A stretch of 64,000 nt of DNA from JAFECT01 sp963838235 (lineage in GTDB: Bacteria; Pseudomonadota; Alphaproteobacteria; Caulobacterales; Caulobacteraceae): NCBI GenBank assembly GCA_963838235.1, contig CAWIQJ010000006.1, forward strand, positions 1,054,001 through 1,118,000. Reading direction: 5' to 3'. The notes below the pieces were generated by a model that was given only the letters and a program-made list of their open reading frames with translations, ran no database searches and was not told where the DNA came from. Made by a program: the position numbers and the translations under genes. Each line of letters opens with the position of its first letter. Position 1 is the stretch's first letter. Shown here piece after piece: positions 36,859-45,332 of this stretch.

Positions 36859-37648
36859 GCTTTCTAGAGGGCGGCGGCTGGACCATGGAGCGGTTCTCGA
36901 CGCGTTGATACCCGGTCCGCGCGTGCGCGCCCTGCTGCGCGCCGCCGCCGACGCGGTCTTCCCGCCGACCCATTTCGACGGCGGCCCAGCGCTCGAGCCC
37001 GGGATGTCGGTCCAGGCCTGGTCCAAGGTCAGGTTCCTGGAGGCGCCGGTCTGCGACGGCTGCGGCGCGCCTTTCGAGTTCGAGACCGCCGAGCGCTGCG
37101 TCGCCTGCCAGGCCCGGCCCTTCGCCTTTTCCCGGGCGCGGGCCGCCTGCGTCTACGACGACGCCTCGCGCGACCTTCTGCTTCGGTTCAAGCACGGCGA
37201 CCGGGTCGAGATGGCCGGGCTGTTCGCGCGCTGGATCGGCCGCGCCGCGGGCGAGCTGCTGGTCGAGGCCGACGCGATCGCGCCCGTGCCGCTGCACCGG
37301 CTACGGCTGCTCAAGCGCCGCTACAACCAGGCCGCCGAGGTCGCCCGCCCGCTGGCCCGCGCCGCCGGCCTCGAATACCTGCCCGACGCCCTGATCCGGA
37401 CACGACGGACCGAAAGCCAGGGCGCCAAGTCCGGATCGGGCCGTAGGCGCAACGTCCAGGGCGCTTTCGCCGTGCCCGAGGCGCGCCGCAAACAGGTGAA
37501 GGGCCGCCGGATCCTGCTGGTCGACGACGTGCTGACCACCGGCGCCACCGCCGACGCCTGCGCCAGGGCCCTCATCAAGGCCGGAGCCCGGGCCGTGGAC
37601 CTGGTGGTCGCGGCAAGGGTTTCGACACGCCCCGACCTCACTATATGA
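36857..37648 (+). CDS. ComF family phosphoribosyltransferase-like protein
   Basis: ComF/GntX family, linked in other bacteria to DNA uptake or nutrient-related functions but biochemically undefined. Seen: zinc-ribbon cysteines CDGCGAPF and CVAC near residues 64-85, LHRLRLLKRRYNQAAEVA near 145, and a PRPP-binding-like loop RILLVDDVLTTGATADACA near 220. About 263 residues from ATG at 36857. Start shares CATG with the divergent methyltransferase. First of a tightly overlapping operon comF-grxC-nitrilase-DUF1178-membrane protein. Confidence 0.82.
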   Translation: MLSRGRRLDHGAVLDALIPGPRVRALLRAAADAVFPPTHFDGGPALEPGMSVQAWSKVRFLEAPVCDGCGAPFEFETAERCVACQARPFAFSRARAACVYDDASRDLLLRFKHGDRVEMAGLFARWIGRAAGELLVEADAIAPVPLHRLRLLKRRYNQAAEVARPLARAAGLEYLPDALIRTRRTESQGAKSGSGRRRNVQGAFAVPEARRKQVKGRRILLVDDVLTTGATADACARALIKAGARAVDLVVAARVSTRPDLTI

Positions 37649-37938
37649 AGGCCCCTCTACCGTCCCGGAGCGAGAACGGTCCCGTGTCCCCCGTCGTTAT
37701 CTACACCCGTCCCTTCTGCGGCTATTGCGAACGTGCGAAAGCTTTGCTGGGAGAGAAGGGCGTGGCCTTCGAAGAGATCGAAGCCTCCATGGACCCGGAA
37801 ACCCGCAAACAGATGCAGGAACGCTCGGGACGGATGACCTATCCGCAGATCTTCATCGGCGACCGGCACGTGGGCGGCTGCGACGAACTGCTGGCGCTCG
37901 AACGTGCCGGCAAGCTCGACGAAATGCTCGCCGCATGA
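37645..37938 (+). CDS. grxC: Glutaredoxin 3
   Basis: Dithiol glutaredoxin reducing disulfides with glutathione. Seen: redox motif RPFCGYC, then MTYPQIFIGDRHVGGCDEL with the cis-Pro and GG motif of GrxC. The ATG at 37645 overlaps the comF stop (ATGA), giving a 97-residue protein with 13 extra N-terminal residues; GTG at 37684 would give a typical 84-residue glutaredoxin and is an equally good start. Ends overlapping the nitrilase gene by 4 bp. Confidence 0.88.
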   Translation: MKAPLPSRSENGPVSPVVIYTRPFCGYCERAKALLGEKGVAFEEIEASMDPETRKQMQERSGRMTYPQIFIGDRHVGGCDELLALERAGKLDEMLAA

Positions 37939-38774
37939 GCGCGTCCCGCGCCAAGGTCGCGCTGATCCAGACGCGTTCGCCCGCAACTCAAGCCGCAGCG
38001 CTCGAGCATGTGAGCCCGCTGGTGCGCGACGCCGCGCGCGGCGGCGCACAGTTCATTCTCACGCCCGAGGGGACCAACCTGCTCGAACGGCGGCCCGAGC
38101 TCCGGCAAAAGGCGATCGTGCGCCAGGCCGACGATCCGGCGGTGAACGGCCTGAAAGCGCTCGCGCGCGAGCTCGGCGTCTGGCTGTTGATCGGCTCGGC
38201 CATTGTGTTGCACGAGGACCCGTCCGAGACGCGCGCGGCGAACCGCTCGATTCTGATCGGACCCGACGGCGAAATCCGCGCGACCTACGACAAGATGCAC
38301 GTCTACGACGTGGACCTTCCCACCGGCGAAAGCCACCGCGAGTCCGCCAATATCCGCCCCGGCGAACGCGCCGTGGTCGCGGACACGCCCTGGGGCAAGC
38401 TCGGTCTGACCGTCTGCTACGACGTCAGGTTCGCGCACCTGTTCCGCGCGCTCGCGCGGGCGGGCGCCGACATGATCAGCGTGCCCGCCGCCTTCACCGT
38501 GCCCACCGGCCACGCACACTGGGAAGTGATGTTGCGTGCGCGGGCCATCGAGACCGGCGCCTTCGTACTGGCGCCCGCGCAGGGTGGAGCGCACGAAGAC
38601 GGCCGCAAGACCTACGGCCACAGTCTGGTGGTGGCGCCCTGGGGCGAGGTGATCGCCAAGCTCGACTACGACGAACCGGGAGTGCTCTTCGCGGAGCTCG
38701 ACTTCGCCGAGGTCGGCAAGGCGCGCGGCGCGATCCAGCAGCTGAAGCACGACCGGGAGTTCGCCGGGCCATGA
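37935..38774 (+). CDS. Carbon-nitrogen hydrolase, Nit1/Nit2-like
   Basis: Nitrilase-superfamily amidase, probably the deaminated-glutathione amidase or omega-amidase type. Seen: catalytic Glu in ILTPEGTN near residue 43, Lys in TYDKMHVYDVDLP near 117, Cys in LTVCYDVRFAHLFR near 158. 279 residues. The place beside grxC supports a link to glutathione metabolism (inference). Overlaps both neighbours by 4 bp. Confidence 0.85.
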   Translation: MSASRAKVALIQTRSPATQAAALEHVSPLVRDAARGGAQFILTPEGTNLLERRPELRQKAIVRQADDPAVNGLKALARELGVWLLIGSAIVLHEDPSETRAANRSILIGPDGEIRATYDKMHVYDVDLPTGESHRESANIRPGERAVVADTPWGKLGLTVCYDVRFAHLFRALARAGADMISVPAAFTVPTGHAHWEVMLRARAIETGAFVLAPAQGGAHEDGRKTYGHSLVVAPWGEVIAKLDYDEPGVLFAELDFAEVGKARGAIQQLKHDREFAGP

Positions 38775-39211
38775 TCCGCTATGGTCTTCTCTGCGAACAC
38801 GATCACGACTTCGAAGCTTGGTTCGGCTCGTCAGCGGACTTCGACGCGCAAGCTGAGCGCGGCCTGGTGGAATGTCCGTTCTGCGCGTCGCATACGGTGC
38901 GTAAGGCGATCATGGCGCCGGCGGTGCACGGCGCAAAGAAGCCCTCGCTCGCCGACGCGCCCGCCAACCCGGCCCAGACCATGGTCATGGAGGCGATGAA
39001 ACAGGTGCGCGCCCACGTGGAGGAAAACTTCGACTACGTGGGCGATACCTTCGCCAAGGAGGCGCGCGCCATCCACGACGGCGATTCGGAAGACCGCGGC
39101 ATCTACGGCGAAGCAACGCCCAAGGAAGTGCGCGATCTGAAGCAGGACGGCATCGCGGTGGCCCCCTTGCCGCCGGCCGCGTCGCCGCGACCGAGAAAGC
39201 AAGTCAATTGA
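38771..39211 (+). CDS. DUF1178 family protein
   Basis: Conserved alphaproteobacterial protein of unknown function, 146 residues. Seen: MIRYGLLCEHDHDFEAWFGS with a Cys-x-H pattern, then LVECPFCASHTVRKAIMAP, giving a probable zinc ribbon, and a C-terminal YGEATPKEVRDLKQDGIAVAPLPP typical of DUF1178. Regularly found behind the nitrilase and grxC genes in alphaproteobacteria. Confidence 0.85.
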   Translation: MIRYGLLCEHDHDFEAWFGSSADFDAQAERGLVECPFCASHTVRKAIMAPAVHGAKKPSLADAPANPAQTMVMEAMKQVRAHVEENFDYVGDTFAKEARAIHDGDSEDRGIYGEATPKEVRDLKQDGIAVAPLPPAASPRPRKQVN

Positions 39212-39642
39212 AGCGGCGCGGACTCTGGCCGCCGATGCGCGCGCGGGACGACAACGATCAGCCCGCGTCGGTTCCGCCGCCGATTTCGCGCCCGCCGACC
39301 CGCGAGCCCACCATCGGCGAGTTGCTGAAGAGTTTCACGCTGCGCGAAATCCTTTTGATGTTCACCGCCGGCTGGCTGGGCGGCCAGGGCGCGTTGACAC
39401 TGTTCGCGCATTACGCCGGCTGGCCCGAGCGTCTTGCCGGCGGCGCGGAGCTGGCGGCGGCGATCCTGTGGTTCATACCGGGTCTGCGGCAGGCCGGCTT
39501 CGGCGCCATGCTCGCGGTGCTGTTGGTCGCGGCGATGCACCAGGTCAGCGTGGGCCAGCTTCCCGGCGCGATTATTTTTTACGCGGTGGTCGTGGCCTAT
39601 CTGGCGCTGGAAGAAATTGAACGGCGCCCGCCCAGATCTTAA
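39208..39642 (+). CDS. Hypothetical membrane protein
   Basis: 144 residues, unrecognised. A polar, Pro-rich N-terminus (about 40 residues) is followed by LKSFTLREILLMFTAGWLGG and three hydrophobic segments (about 47-68, 78-98 and 105-137). TTG at 39208 overlaps the DUF1178 stop; ATG at 39235 is an alternative start. Last gene of the comF operon, and its stop overlaps that of the convergent ubiG. Confidence 0.55.
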   Translation: MKRRGLWPPMRARDDNDQPASVPPPISRPPTREPTIGELLKSFTLREILLMFTAGWLGGQGALTLFAHYAGWPERLAGGAELAAAILWFIPGLRQAGFGAMLAVLLVAAMHQVSVGQLPGAIIFYAVVVAYLALEEIERRPPRS

Positions 39643-40418
39643 GCGTCCGGGCGCGTGACCGTCATCATATAATTCACCGCCGCGTCGGAGCCGAGCGACC
39701 AGCGATCCGCCAGCGGATTGTAGCTCACCCCGAACGGCCCCTGCACCTCGACCGGCTCGCCGTCGAGGAAGGCGCGCAACTCCTCCGGCTTGAGGAACTT
39801 CTTCCAATCGTGGGTGCCGCGCGGCAGCCAGCGCAACACGTGCTCGGCGCCGACGATGGCCAGGGCGTAGGCGCGCGGCGTGCGGTTCAAGGTGGCCACG
39901 ATCATGATCCCGCCCGGCGCGATCAGACGCGAACAGGTCTTGAGGTAGGCTGAGGGATCGGCGACGTGCTCGATCACCTCCATGTTCAGCACCACGTCGA
40001 ACGGCCCGGCGCCTTCCTCGAGCAACTGTTCGGCGGTGGCGCAGCGGTAGTCGATCGCCAGCCCCTGTTCCTGCGCGTGCGCCTGGGCCGTGCCGATGTT
40101 GCGCGACGAGGCGTCGGCGCCGGTCACACGAAAGCCGAGCCGAGTCATCGGCTCGGACAGCAGGCCGCCGCCGCAGCCGATGTCGAGCAGGCTCAGCCCG
40201 TCGAACGGTCGCCTCGCCTGTGGGTCGCCGCCGAAGCGCCTCAGCGCCTCCTCCCGGATGAAGCCCAGCCTTACCGGGTTAAACTTGTGCAGCGGCGCGA
40301 ATGCGCCCTTGGCGTCCCACCATTTGGCGGCCAGGGCCGAGAAGCGCTCGACCTCGGCCGGATCGACGCTGGAGCCTTGCGCCTGGTCCGGGTTTTCCAG
40401 CGGGGAGGCGGTCTCCAT
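39639..40418 (-). CDS. ubiG: Ubiquinone biosynthesis O-methyltransferase
   Basis: Methylates both hydroxyls added to the ring during ubiquinone synthesis. Seen: KWWDAKGAFAPLHKFNPVRLGF (UbiG signature), LLDIGCGGGLLSEPM (SAM motif) near residue 72, NMEVIEHVADP near 140, and TLNRTPRAYALAIVGAEHVL near 170. 259 residues from ATG at 40418. Divergent from lysC, a conserved alphaproteobacterial pairing. Confidence 0.92.
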   Translation of the reverse strand: METASPLENPDQAQGSSVDPAEVERFSALAAKWWDAKGAFAPLHKFNPVRLGFIREEALRRFGGDPQARRPFDGLSLLDIGCGGGLLSEPMTRLGFRVTGADASSRNIGTAQAHAQEQGLAIDYRCATAEQLLEEGAGPFDVVLNMEVIEHVADPSAYLKTCSRLIAPGGIMIVATLNRTPRAYALAIVGAEHVLRWLPRGTHDWKKFLKPEELRAFLDGEPVEVQGPFGVSYNPLADRWSLGSDAAVNYMMTVTRPDA

Positions 40419-40532
40419 CGCGCGCCTTTCAATCGTCCACGGCGCTCGGTAAGAACGCCGCGACTTGCGCGTCCGACATAGCGGGCGACGGCCGCCCTGG
40501 CGAGGCCCGGCAAGGTCTCGGGGGGTTAAGCG

Positions 40533-41780
40533 ATGTCGCGGCTGGTGATGAAGTTCGGGGGGACGTCCATGGCGGACCTCGAACGCATGCGCCGGGTCGC
40601 CCGCATCGTGGCGGCCGAGGTCGAGCGCGGGAAGAAGGTCGCCGTGGTGGTCTCGGCCATGGCCGGCAAGACCAATGAGCTGGTCGCCTGGACCGATGGG
40701 GCCGGCGCCGCCGCCCAGGGAACCGTGGACGGGGACGACGAGTACGATTCGGTCGTCGCCTCGGGCGAGCAGGTGACCTCGGGCCTCCTGGCCATGATCC
40801 TGCGCAACCAGGGGCTCAAGGCGCGGTCTTGGCTGGGCTGGCAGGTGCCGATCCTGACCGACAGCCAGCACGGCAAGGCGCGCATCGAGGATATTCCGCC
40901 GGAAAAGCTGGCCGCGGCCGTGGACTCCGGTGAGATCGCGGTGATCCCGGGCTTCCAGGGCGTGACCCGGGACGGTCGGGTGACCACCCTGGGACGCGGC
41001 GGCTCTGACACCTCCGCGGTGGCGATCGCGGCCGCCCTGAAAGCGCCATGCGATATCTACACGGACGTAGACGGGGTCTACACCACTGATCCCCGGATCG
41101 AGGCCAAGGCCCGCCGCCTGGCCAAGATTTCGTACGAAGAGATGCTGGAAATGGCGTCCCTGGGCGCCAAGGTTCTGCAGACGCGCTCGGTGGAGCTTGC
41201 CATGGCGCATAAGGTGCCGGTGCGCGTTCTGTCGTCCTTCGTCGAACCCGGCGAAGCGGAAGGCCAGGGCACCCTGGTATGCGACGAGGAGGAGATCGTG
41301 GAAAAGCGGATCGTCAGCGGCGTGGCGTTCAGCCGGGACGAGGCGAAGATCATCCTGCTCGGTTTGCCCGATCAGGCGGGCATGCCCGCCAAGGTGTTCT
41401 CGCTGCTCGCCCAGGCCAATGTGAACGTCGACATGATCGTGCAGGGCCCGGCGCGCAGCGCCGACACCATGCATATGACCTTCACCGTGGGTCGCAGAGA
41501 CGCGGACCGGGCGCAGAAGCTGATGGAGAGCGCGCAGCATGAACTCGGCTTCGACGAGATCCGGGTCGACCAGGAGGTCTCGAAAATCTCCGTCGTCGGC
41601 GTCGGCATGCGCAGCCACGTCGGCGTGGCCGAGACCATGTTCCGCTCGCTCGCCGACCGCGGCGTGAAGATTCAGGCGATCTCGACCTCGGAGATCAAGA
41701 TCAGCGTGCTGATCGACGCGGCCTATACCGAGCTTGCGGTGCGCGCCCTGCACGCCGCCTACGGACTGGAACAGGTCTAG
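40533..41780 (+). CDS. lysC: Aspartate kinase
   Basis: First step of the aspartate pathway to lysine, threonine and methionine. Seen: KFGGTSM near residue 7, ASGEQVTSGLLAMIL, TLGRGGSDTSAVAIA, DIYTDVDGVYTTDPR, and two C-terminal ACT domains (about 265-410) that would bind the feedback effector. 415 residues. Upstream of ptsP and divergent from ubiG. Confidence 0.93.
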   Translation: MSRLVMKFGGTSMADLERMRRVARIVAAEVERGKKVAVVVSAMAGKTNELVAWTDGAGAAAQGTVDGDDEYDSVVASGEQVTSGLLAMILRNQGLKARSWLGWQVPILTDSQHGKARIEDIPPEKLAAAVDSGEIAVIPGFQGVTRDGRVTTLGRGGSDTSAVAIAAALKAPCDIYTDVDGVYTTDPRIEAKARRLAKISYEEMLEMASLGAKVLQTRSVELAMAHKVPVRVLSSFVEPGEAEGQGTLVCDEEEIVEKRIVSGVAFSRDEAKIILLGLPDQAGMPAKVFSLLAQANVNVDMIVQGPARSADTMHMTFTVGRRDADRAQKLMESAQHELGFDEIRVDQEVSKISVVGVGMRSHVGVAETMFRSLADRGVKIQAISTSEIKISVLIDAAYTELAVRALHAAYGLEQV

Positions 41781-41817
41781 ACCGGATGAACCCGCGCGGA
41801 TCGCACAGGAGCGCGCG

Positions 41818-44082
41818 GTGCTAGGCGGCGGCCTCGGAGGTCGCGGCCCGCGCAGCCTGCTGCGTCAGATCCGCGAGGCGCTGGCCGGCGGCGGCCCGGC
41901 CCAGGCGCGCCTCGACATGGTGGTGCGCATCATCGCGCAATCGATGGTCGCGGAAGTTTGCTCGATCTATCTGCGCCGTGCGTCCGGCGAGCTGGAGTTG
42001 TTCGCCACCCACGGCCTGAAGTCGACCGCCGTGCACGCGACGCGCCTGCGCGCGGGCGAAGGCCTCGTCGGCGAGGTTGCGCGCTCGGCCGGCCCGTTGA
42101 ACCTGTCGGATGCGGCCACCCACCCGAGCTTTTCCTACCGGCCCGAGACCGGCGAAGATCCGTTCCATTCCTTCCTCGGCGTGCCCTTGCTGCGCGGCGG
42201 CCGCACCATCGGCGTGCTGGTGGTGCAGAACCGCGCCACGCGCGTCTACGACGAGGAGGAGGCGGAAGACCTCCAGATCGTCGCCATGGTGCTGGCCGAA
42301 ATGGTCGCCGGCGGCGAGCTGGTCGGCCTCGCCGAACTGAAGGACGTCGAACTCGCGCCGGATCGTCCCGAGCGCATCAAGGGCCAACGTTTCGCCGAGG
42401 GCCTGGCCATGGGCCATGTCATCTTCCACGAGGCGCCTGTCTCGCCCGAACGCCTGCTCGCCGACGACCCGGCGGCCGAAGACCAGCGCCTGAAGGCCGC
42501 GGTGCTGGCGCTGCGCACCCAGATCGACGAGATGCTCGACGGCCAGCACGGCCTGGTCGGCGCTTCGTTCGAGGTGCTCGAAACCTATCGCATGTTCGCC
42601 CACGACCGCGGCTGGAACCGCTCGCTCGAGGACGCGGTGCGCCAGGGCCTCACCGCCGAGGCCGCGGTCGAGCGCGTGCGCAACGAACACCGCGCGCGCT
42701 TCGCCCAGGCGCGCGATCCCTACCTGCGCGAGCGGCTGCACGATCTCGAGGATCTCGCCAACCGTCTGTTGCGCGTCCTCGCCGGCGAGAAGCCCGGGGT
42801 GCGCGACCTGCCGCACGACATGGTGCTGGTGGCGCGCAACCTCGGCCCGGCCGACCTGCTGGAATATCCGCGCGAGAAGCTGCGCGGCCTGCTGCTGGAG
42901 GAAGGCTCCGCGGCCAACCACGCCGCGATCGTCGCGCGCGCGCTGCAGATCCCTTGCGTCGGGCGCCTCACCGGTGTGCGCGACCGCCTGTCCGAGGGCG
43001 ACGAGGTCATCGTCGACGGCGAGGGCGGCGAGGCGCACCTGCGTCCGCGCCCGGACATGATCGAGGCGTTCAAGGCGCGGCTCGCGGTCCGGGTCCAGCA
43101 CCGGGCCGAGTTCGAGCGGCTGAAAGACACCCCGGCGGTGACGCTCGACGGCCGCCGCGTGTCGCTCTTGATGAACGCGGGTCTCGCGGTCGATCTCGAC
43201 AGCCTGTCGACCACCGGCGCCGAGGGCATCGGCCTGTTCCGCACCGAGTTCCAGTTCATGGTCTCCGAGGACCTGCCCCGGCTCGATCGCCAGACCGCGC
43301 TCTACGCCAAGGTGATGGACGCGGCCGGCGACCTGCCGGTGATCTTCCGCACCCTGGACCTCGGCGGCGACAAGGTGCTGCCCTATCTGGAGACCGAGCG
43401 CGAGGAGAACCCGGCGCTCGGCTGGCGCGCGGTGCGCATGGGCCTCGACCGGCCGGCGCTGCTGCGCATGCAGCTGCGCGCCCTGCTGGCCGCCGCCCAC
43501 GGGCGCGAGCTTCGCATCATGTTCCCGCTGATCGCCACCGTGGACGAGTTCCGGGCCGCCCGGGACATGGTGGACCTGGAGTGCGACTGGGCGCTCCGGC
43601 GCGGGCGCAAGCTGCCGACCCTGCTCAGGGTCGGGGCCATGATCGAGGCCCCGTCGCTGCTGTGGCACCTGGACGCGCTCTTGCCGCTCACGGACTTCGT
43701 CTCCGTGGGGACCAATGACCTCTTTCAGTACATGTACGCCGCCGACCGGACCAACCCGCGCGTGTCGGATCGGTACGACCCGCTGTCGCCGCCCGCCCTG
43801 CGCGCGCTCGACCAGATTCAGCGATCGGCGGTGGAGACCGGGACCCCGGTGTCGGTTTGCGGCGAGCTGGCCGGCCGGCCGCTCGAGGCCTTCGTCCTTA
43901 TCGCGCTGGGCTTTCAGCGCCTGTCCATGCCGCCCGCGGGCATCGGTCCGGTGAAGCGGATGATCCTCTCATGCGACCGGGAGTCCGCTCGCAAGGGCGT
44001 CTCCAGTCTTCTATCCAGCTCCAACGGAACCATCCGCAACGAAATCGAGTCTTTGGCCCGCAAATTGAACGTCGCGCTCTGA
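41818..44082 (+). CDS. ptsP: Phosphoenolpyruvate-protein phosphotransferase EI-Ntr
   Basis: Enzyme I of the nitrogen-related phosphotransferase system, phosphorylating NPr from PEP; a sensor input is suggested by its GAF domain. Seen: GAF domain at about residues 15-160, phosphohistidine in SAANHAAIVARAL near 365, TEFQFM, and the PEP-binding C-terminal barrel ending SVCGELAGRP with the catalytic Cys. GTG at 41818 has AGGAG 8-12 nt upstream and gives 754 residues, the normal EI-Ntr length. Confidence 0.9.
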   Translation: MLGGGLGGRGPRSLLRQIREALAGGGPAQARLDMVVRIIAQSMVAEVCSIYLRRASGELELFATHGLKSTAVHATRLRAGEGLVGEVARSAGPLNLSDAATHPSFSYRPETGEDPFHSFLGVPLLRGGRTIGVLVVQNRATRVYDEEEAEDLQIVAMVLAEMVAGGELVGLAELKDVELAPDRPERIKGQRFAEGLAMGHVIFHEAPVSPERLLADDPAAEDQRLKAAVLALRTQIDEMLDGQHGLVGASFEVLETYRMFAHDRGWNRSLEDAVRQGLTAEAAVERVRNEHRARFAQARDPYLRERLHDLEDLANRLLRVLAGEKPGVRDLPHDMVLVARNLGPADLLEYPREKLRGLLLEEGSAANHAAIVARALQIPCVGRLTGVRDRLSEGDEVIVDGEGGEAHLRPRPDMIEAFKARLAVRVQHRAEFERLKDTPAVTLDGRRVSLLMNAGLAVDLDSLSTTGAEGIGLFRTEFQFMVSEDLPRLDRQTALYAKVMDAAGDLPVIFRTLDLGGDKVLPYLETEREENPALGWRAVRMGLDRPALLRMQLRALLAAAHGRELRIMFPLIATVDEFRAARDMVDLECDWALRRGRKLPTLLRVGAMIEAPSLLWHLDALLPLTDFVSVGTNDLFQYMYAADRTNPRVSDRYDPLSPPALRALDQIQRSAVETGTPVSVCGELAGRPLEAFVLIALGFQRLSMPPAGIGPVKRMILSCDRESARKGVSSLLSSSNGTIRNEIESLARKLNVAL

Positions 44083-44123
44083 CGGAAATGCTAACAAAAC
44101 CTTGATTTTGGCGGGTGTATGGT

Positions 44124-44132
44124 TTATCCACA
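44124..44132 (+). promoter_or_regulatory. Consensus DnaA box
   Basis: TTATCCACA, an exact match to the classical DnaA-box consensus, in the 138-bp gap between ptsP and the RodZ-like gene, 89 bp before the latter's ATG. A nine-base match has a modest chance expectation in 64 kb, but its intergenic position makes DnaA control of the downstream gene worth noting. Confidence 0.4.
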
Positions 44133-44168
44133 GGGCCTGTTTACGACATCGTCAAGTAATCGGGGTAA

Positions 44169-44192
44169 CGGTCCGGGTCATGATCCGGACCG
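44169..44192. promoter_or_regulatory. 24-bp near-perfect palindrome before the RodZ-like gene
   Basis: CGGTCCGG, then GTCATGAT, then CCGGACCG; the middle contains TCATGA, so the whole 24 bp reads as a palindrome with one mismatched pair. It lies 29 bp upstream of the ATG at 44221. Either a dimeric-regulator operator or an mRNA leader hairpin. Confidence 0.4.
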
Positions 44193-44220
44193 ATTAGTGA
44201 ATTCGGGGGTAGCGGACGCG

Positions 44221-45273
44221 ATGACTCCGCTGGATCAAGGCGACGGCCACGAGACCTACGTAGCGCCTTCCTGGGACGACGACGTTCAACCCGTCTCCCT
44301 GTCCGAGGCGCCGACCCTCGCCGCCGGCCTGAAAGCCGCCCGCGAAGCCACCGGCCGCACCCTGGAAGACCTCTCCGACGCCACCCGCGTCCGCAAGCAA
44401 TATCTGATCGCGCTGGAGGAGGGGGCCTACGACCGCCTGCCCTCGCGCCCGTTCTCGACCGGCTATGTCCGCGCCTACGCCCGCGCCCTGGGTCTCGACG
44501 AAGAGACCGCCGCCGACCGCTTCAAGAGCGAATGCCCCGACCCGTCCGCGCCGCTGCGCGCGCCGGTGGGCTCCGAACTCGACGAGGTGAAGCCCCGCCA
44601 CACCGGCTGGATCGTGGCCGGCCTGGTGCTGATCTCCGCGGTGGTGGTCTGGAATGTCGCGCGCCACACCATGACGGCGCCCAAGCACGAGTCCACCGAC
44701 CTCGCCCAGACCACGCCGACCAAGGAACAGTGGACGCTCGGCTCCGCCCCCGGCGGCGGGTCAGAGGTTCGTCTGGGCGCGCCGCTGCCGCCGCCCAAGG
44801 ACCAGAACGTGCCTGCGCCCTACCTGACGCCGGGCATCGAGAAAGAGCTGACCTCGCTGAACCAGACCGCCGACCAGGCTCAGGCGGCGGTGCAACAGAC
44901 GGCGCAGAAGATCGCCGTCGGCGCCGCGTTCAATCCCAAGGGCCAGGTGTTCGGCGCGCCGTCCGACGAGTCGATGGTGACGCTGCAGGACCGCAGCTCG
45001 GTGCCGGTGTCGCTGGTGCTGCGCACGGTCGACAATGTGATCCTGTTCAGCCGCACCCTGGGCCCGGGCGAAGCCTATCGCGCCCCCCGCAACGACGGCC
45101 TGCAGATCGACGTTTCCGATCCGGCGGCGATCAGCGTGTTCCTGAACGGCGAGTATCACGGCTCGCTGCAGCAGACGGTGACGCCGCTGCAGAACCTCAA
45201 CGCCCAGGCCCAGGCCCTCGCCGCCAAGGCCGCCGCCGCGGTCCAGGCGGCGGCGCCCAGCACCGGCGGCTGA
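44221..45273 (+). CDS. RodZ-like helix-turn-helix membrane protein (DUF4115)
   Basis: Resembles RodZ, the membrane partner of MreB in cell-shape control. Seen: cytoplasmic HTH_25 domain at about residues 35-110 (LKAAREATGRTLEDLSDATR, then YLIALEEGAYDRLPSRPFSTGYVRAYA), one membrane helix near 138-156 (IVAGLVLISAVVVWNVA), a linker, and a DUF4115 C-terminal domain (SSVPVSLVLRTVDNVILFSR). 350 residues. Stands directly before ispG, as RodZ-like genes do in many proteobacteria. No promoter seen; DnaA box and palindrome upstream. Confidence 0.78.
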   Translation: MTPLDQGDGHETYVAPSWDDDVQPVSLSEAPTLAAGLKAAREATGRTLEDLSDATRVRKQYLIALEEGAYDRLPSRPFSTGYVRAYARALGLDEETAADRFKSECPDPSAPLRAPVGSELDEVKPRHTGWIVAGLVLISAVVVWNVARHTMTAPKHESTDLAQTTPTKEQWTLGSAPGGGSEVRLGAPLPPPKDQNVPAPYLTPGIEKELTSLNQTADQAQAAVQQTAQKIAVGAAFNPKGQVFGAPSDESMVTLQDRSSVPVSLVLRTVDNVILFSRTLGPGEAYRAPRNDGLQIDVSDPAAISVFLNGEYHGSLQQTVTPLQNLNAQAQALAAKAAAAVQAAAPSTGG

Positions 45274-45332
45274 TCCAAGCCAGGCCGGTCCGCGACATAG
45301 ACGTGGTGTGGCGGGATCGCCCGTAAGCGCCT

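Noticed and set aside
39639..41753. A 704-codon open frame antisense across lysC and ubiG
   Set aside because: Only its last 259 codons are UbiG; the rest is a high-GC shadow of lysC with no protein character.
41821..43668. Long open frames antisense and in the +1 frame of ptsP
   Set aside because: Compositions dominated by Arg/Ala/His with no motifs; ptsP motifs are complete.
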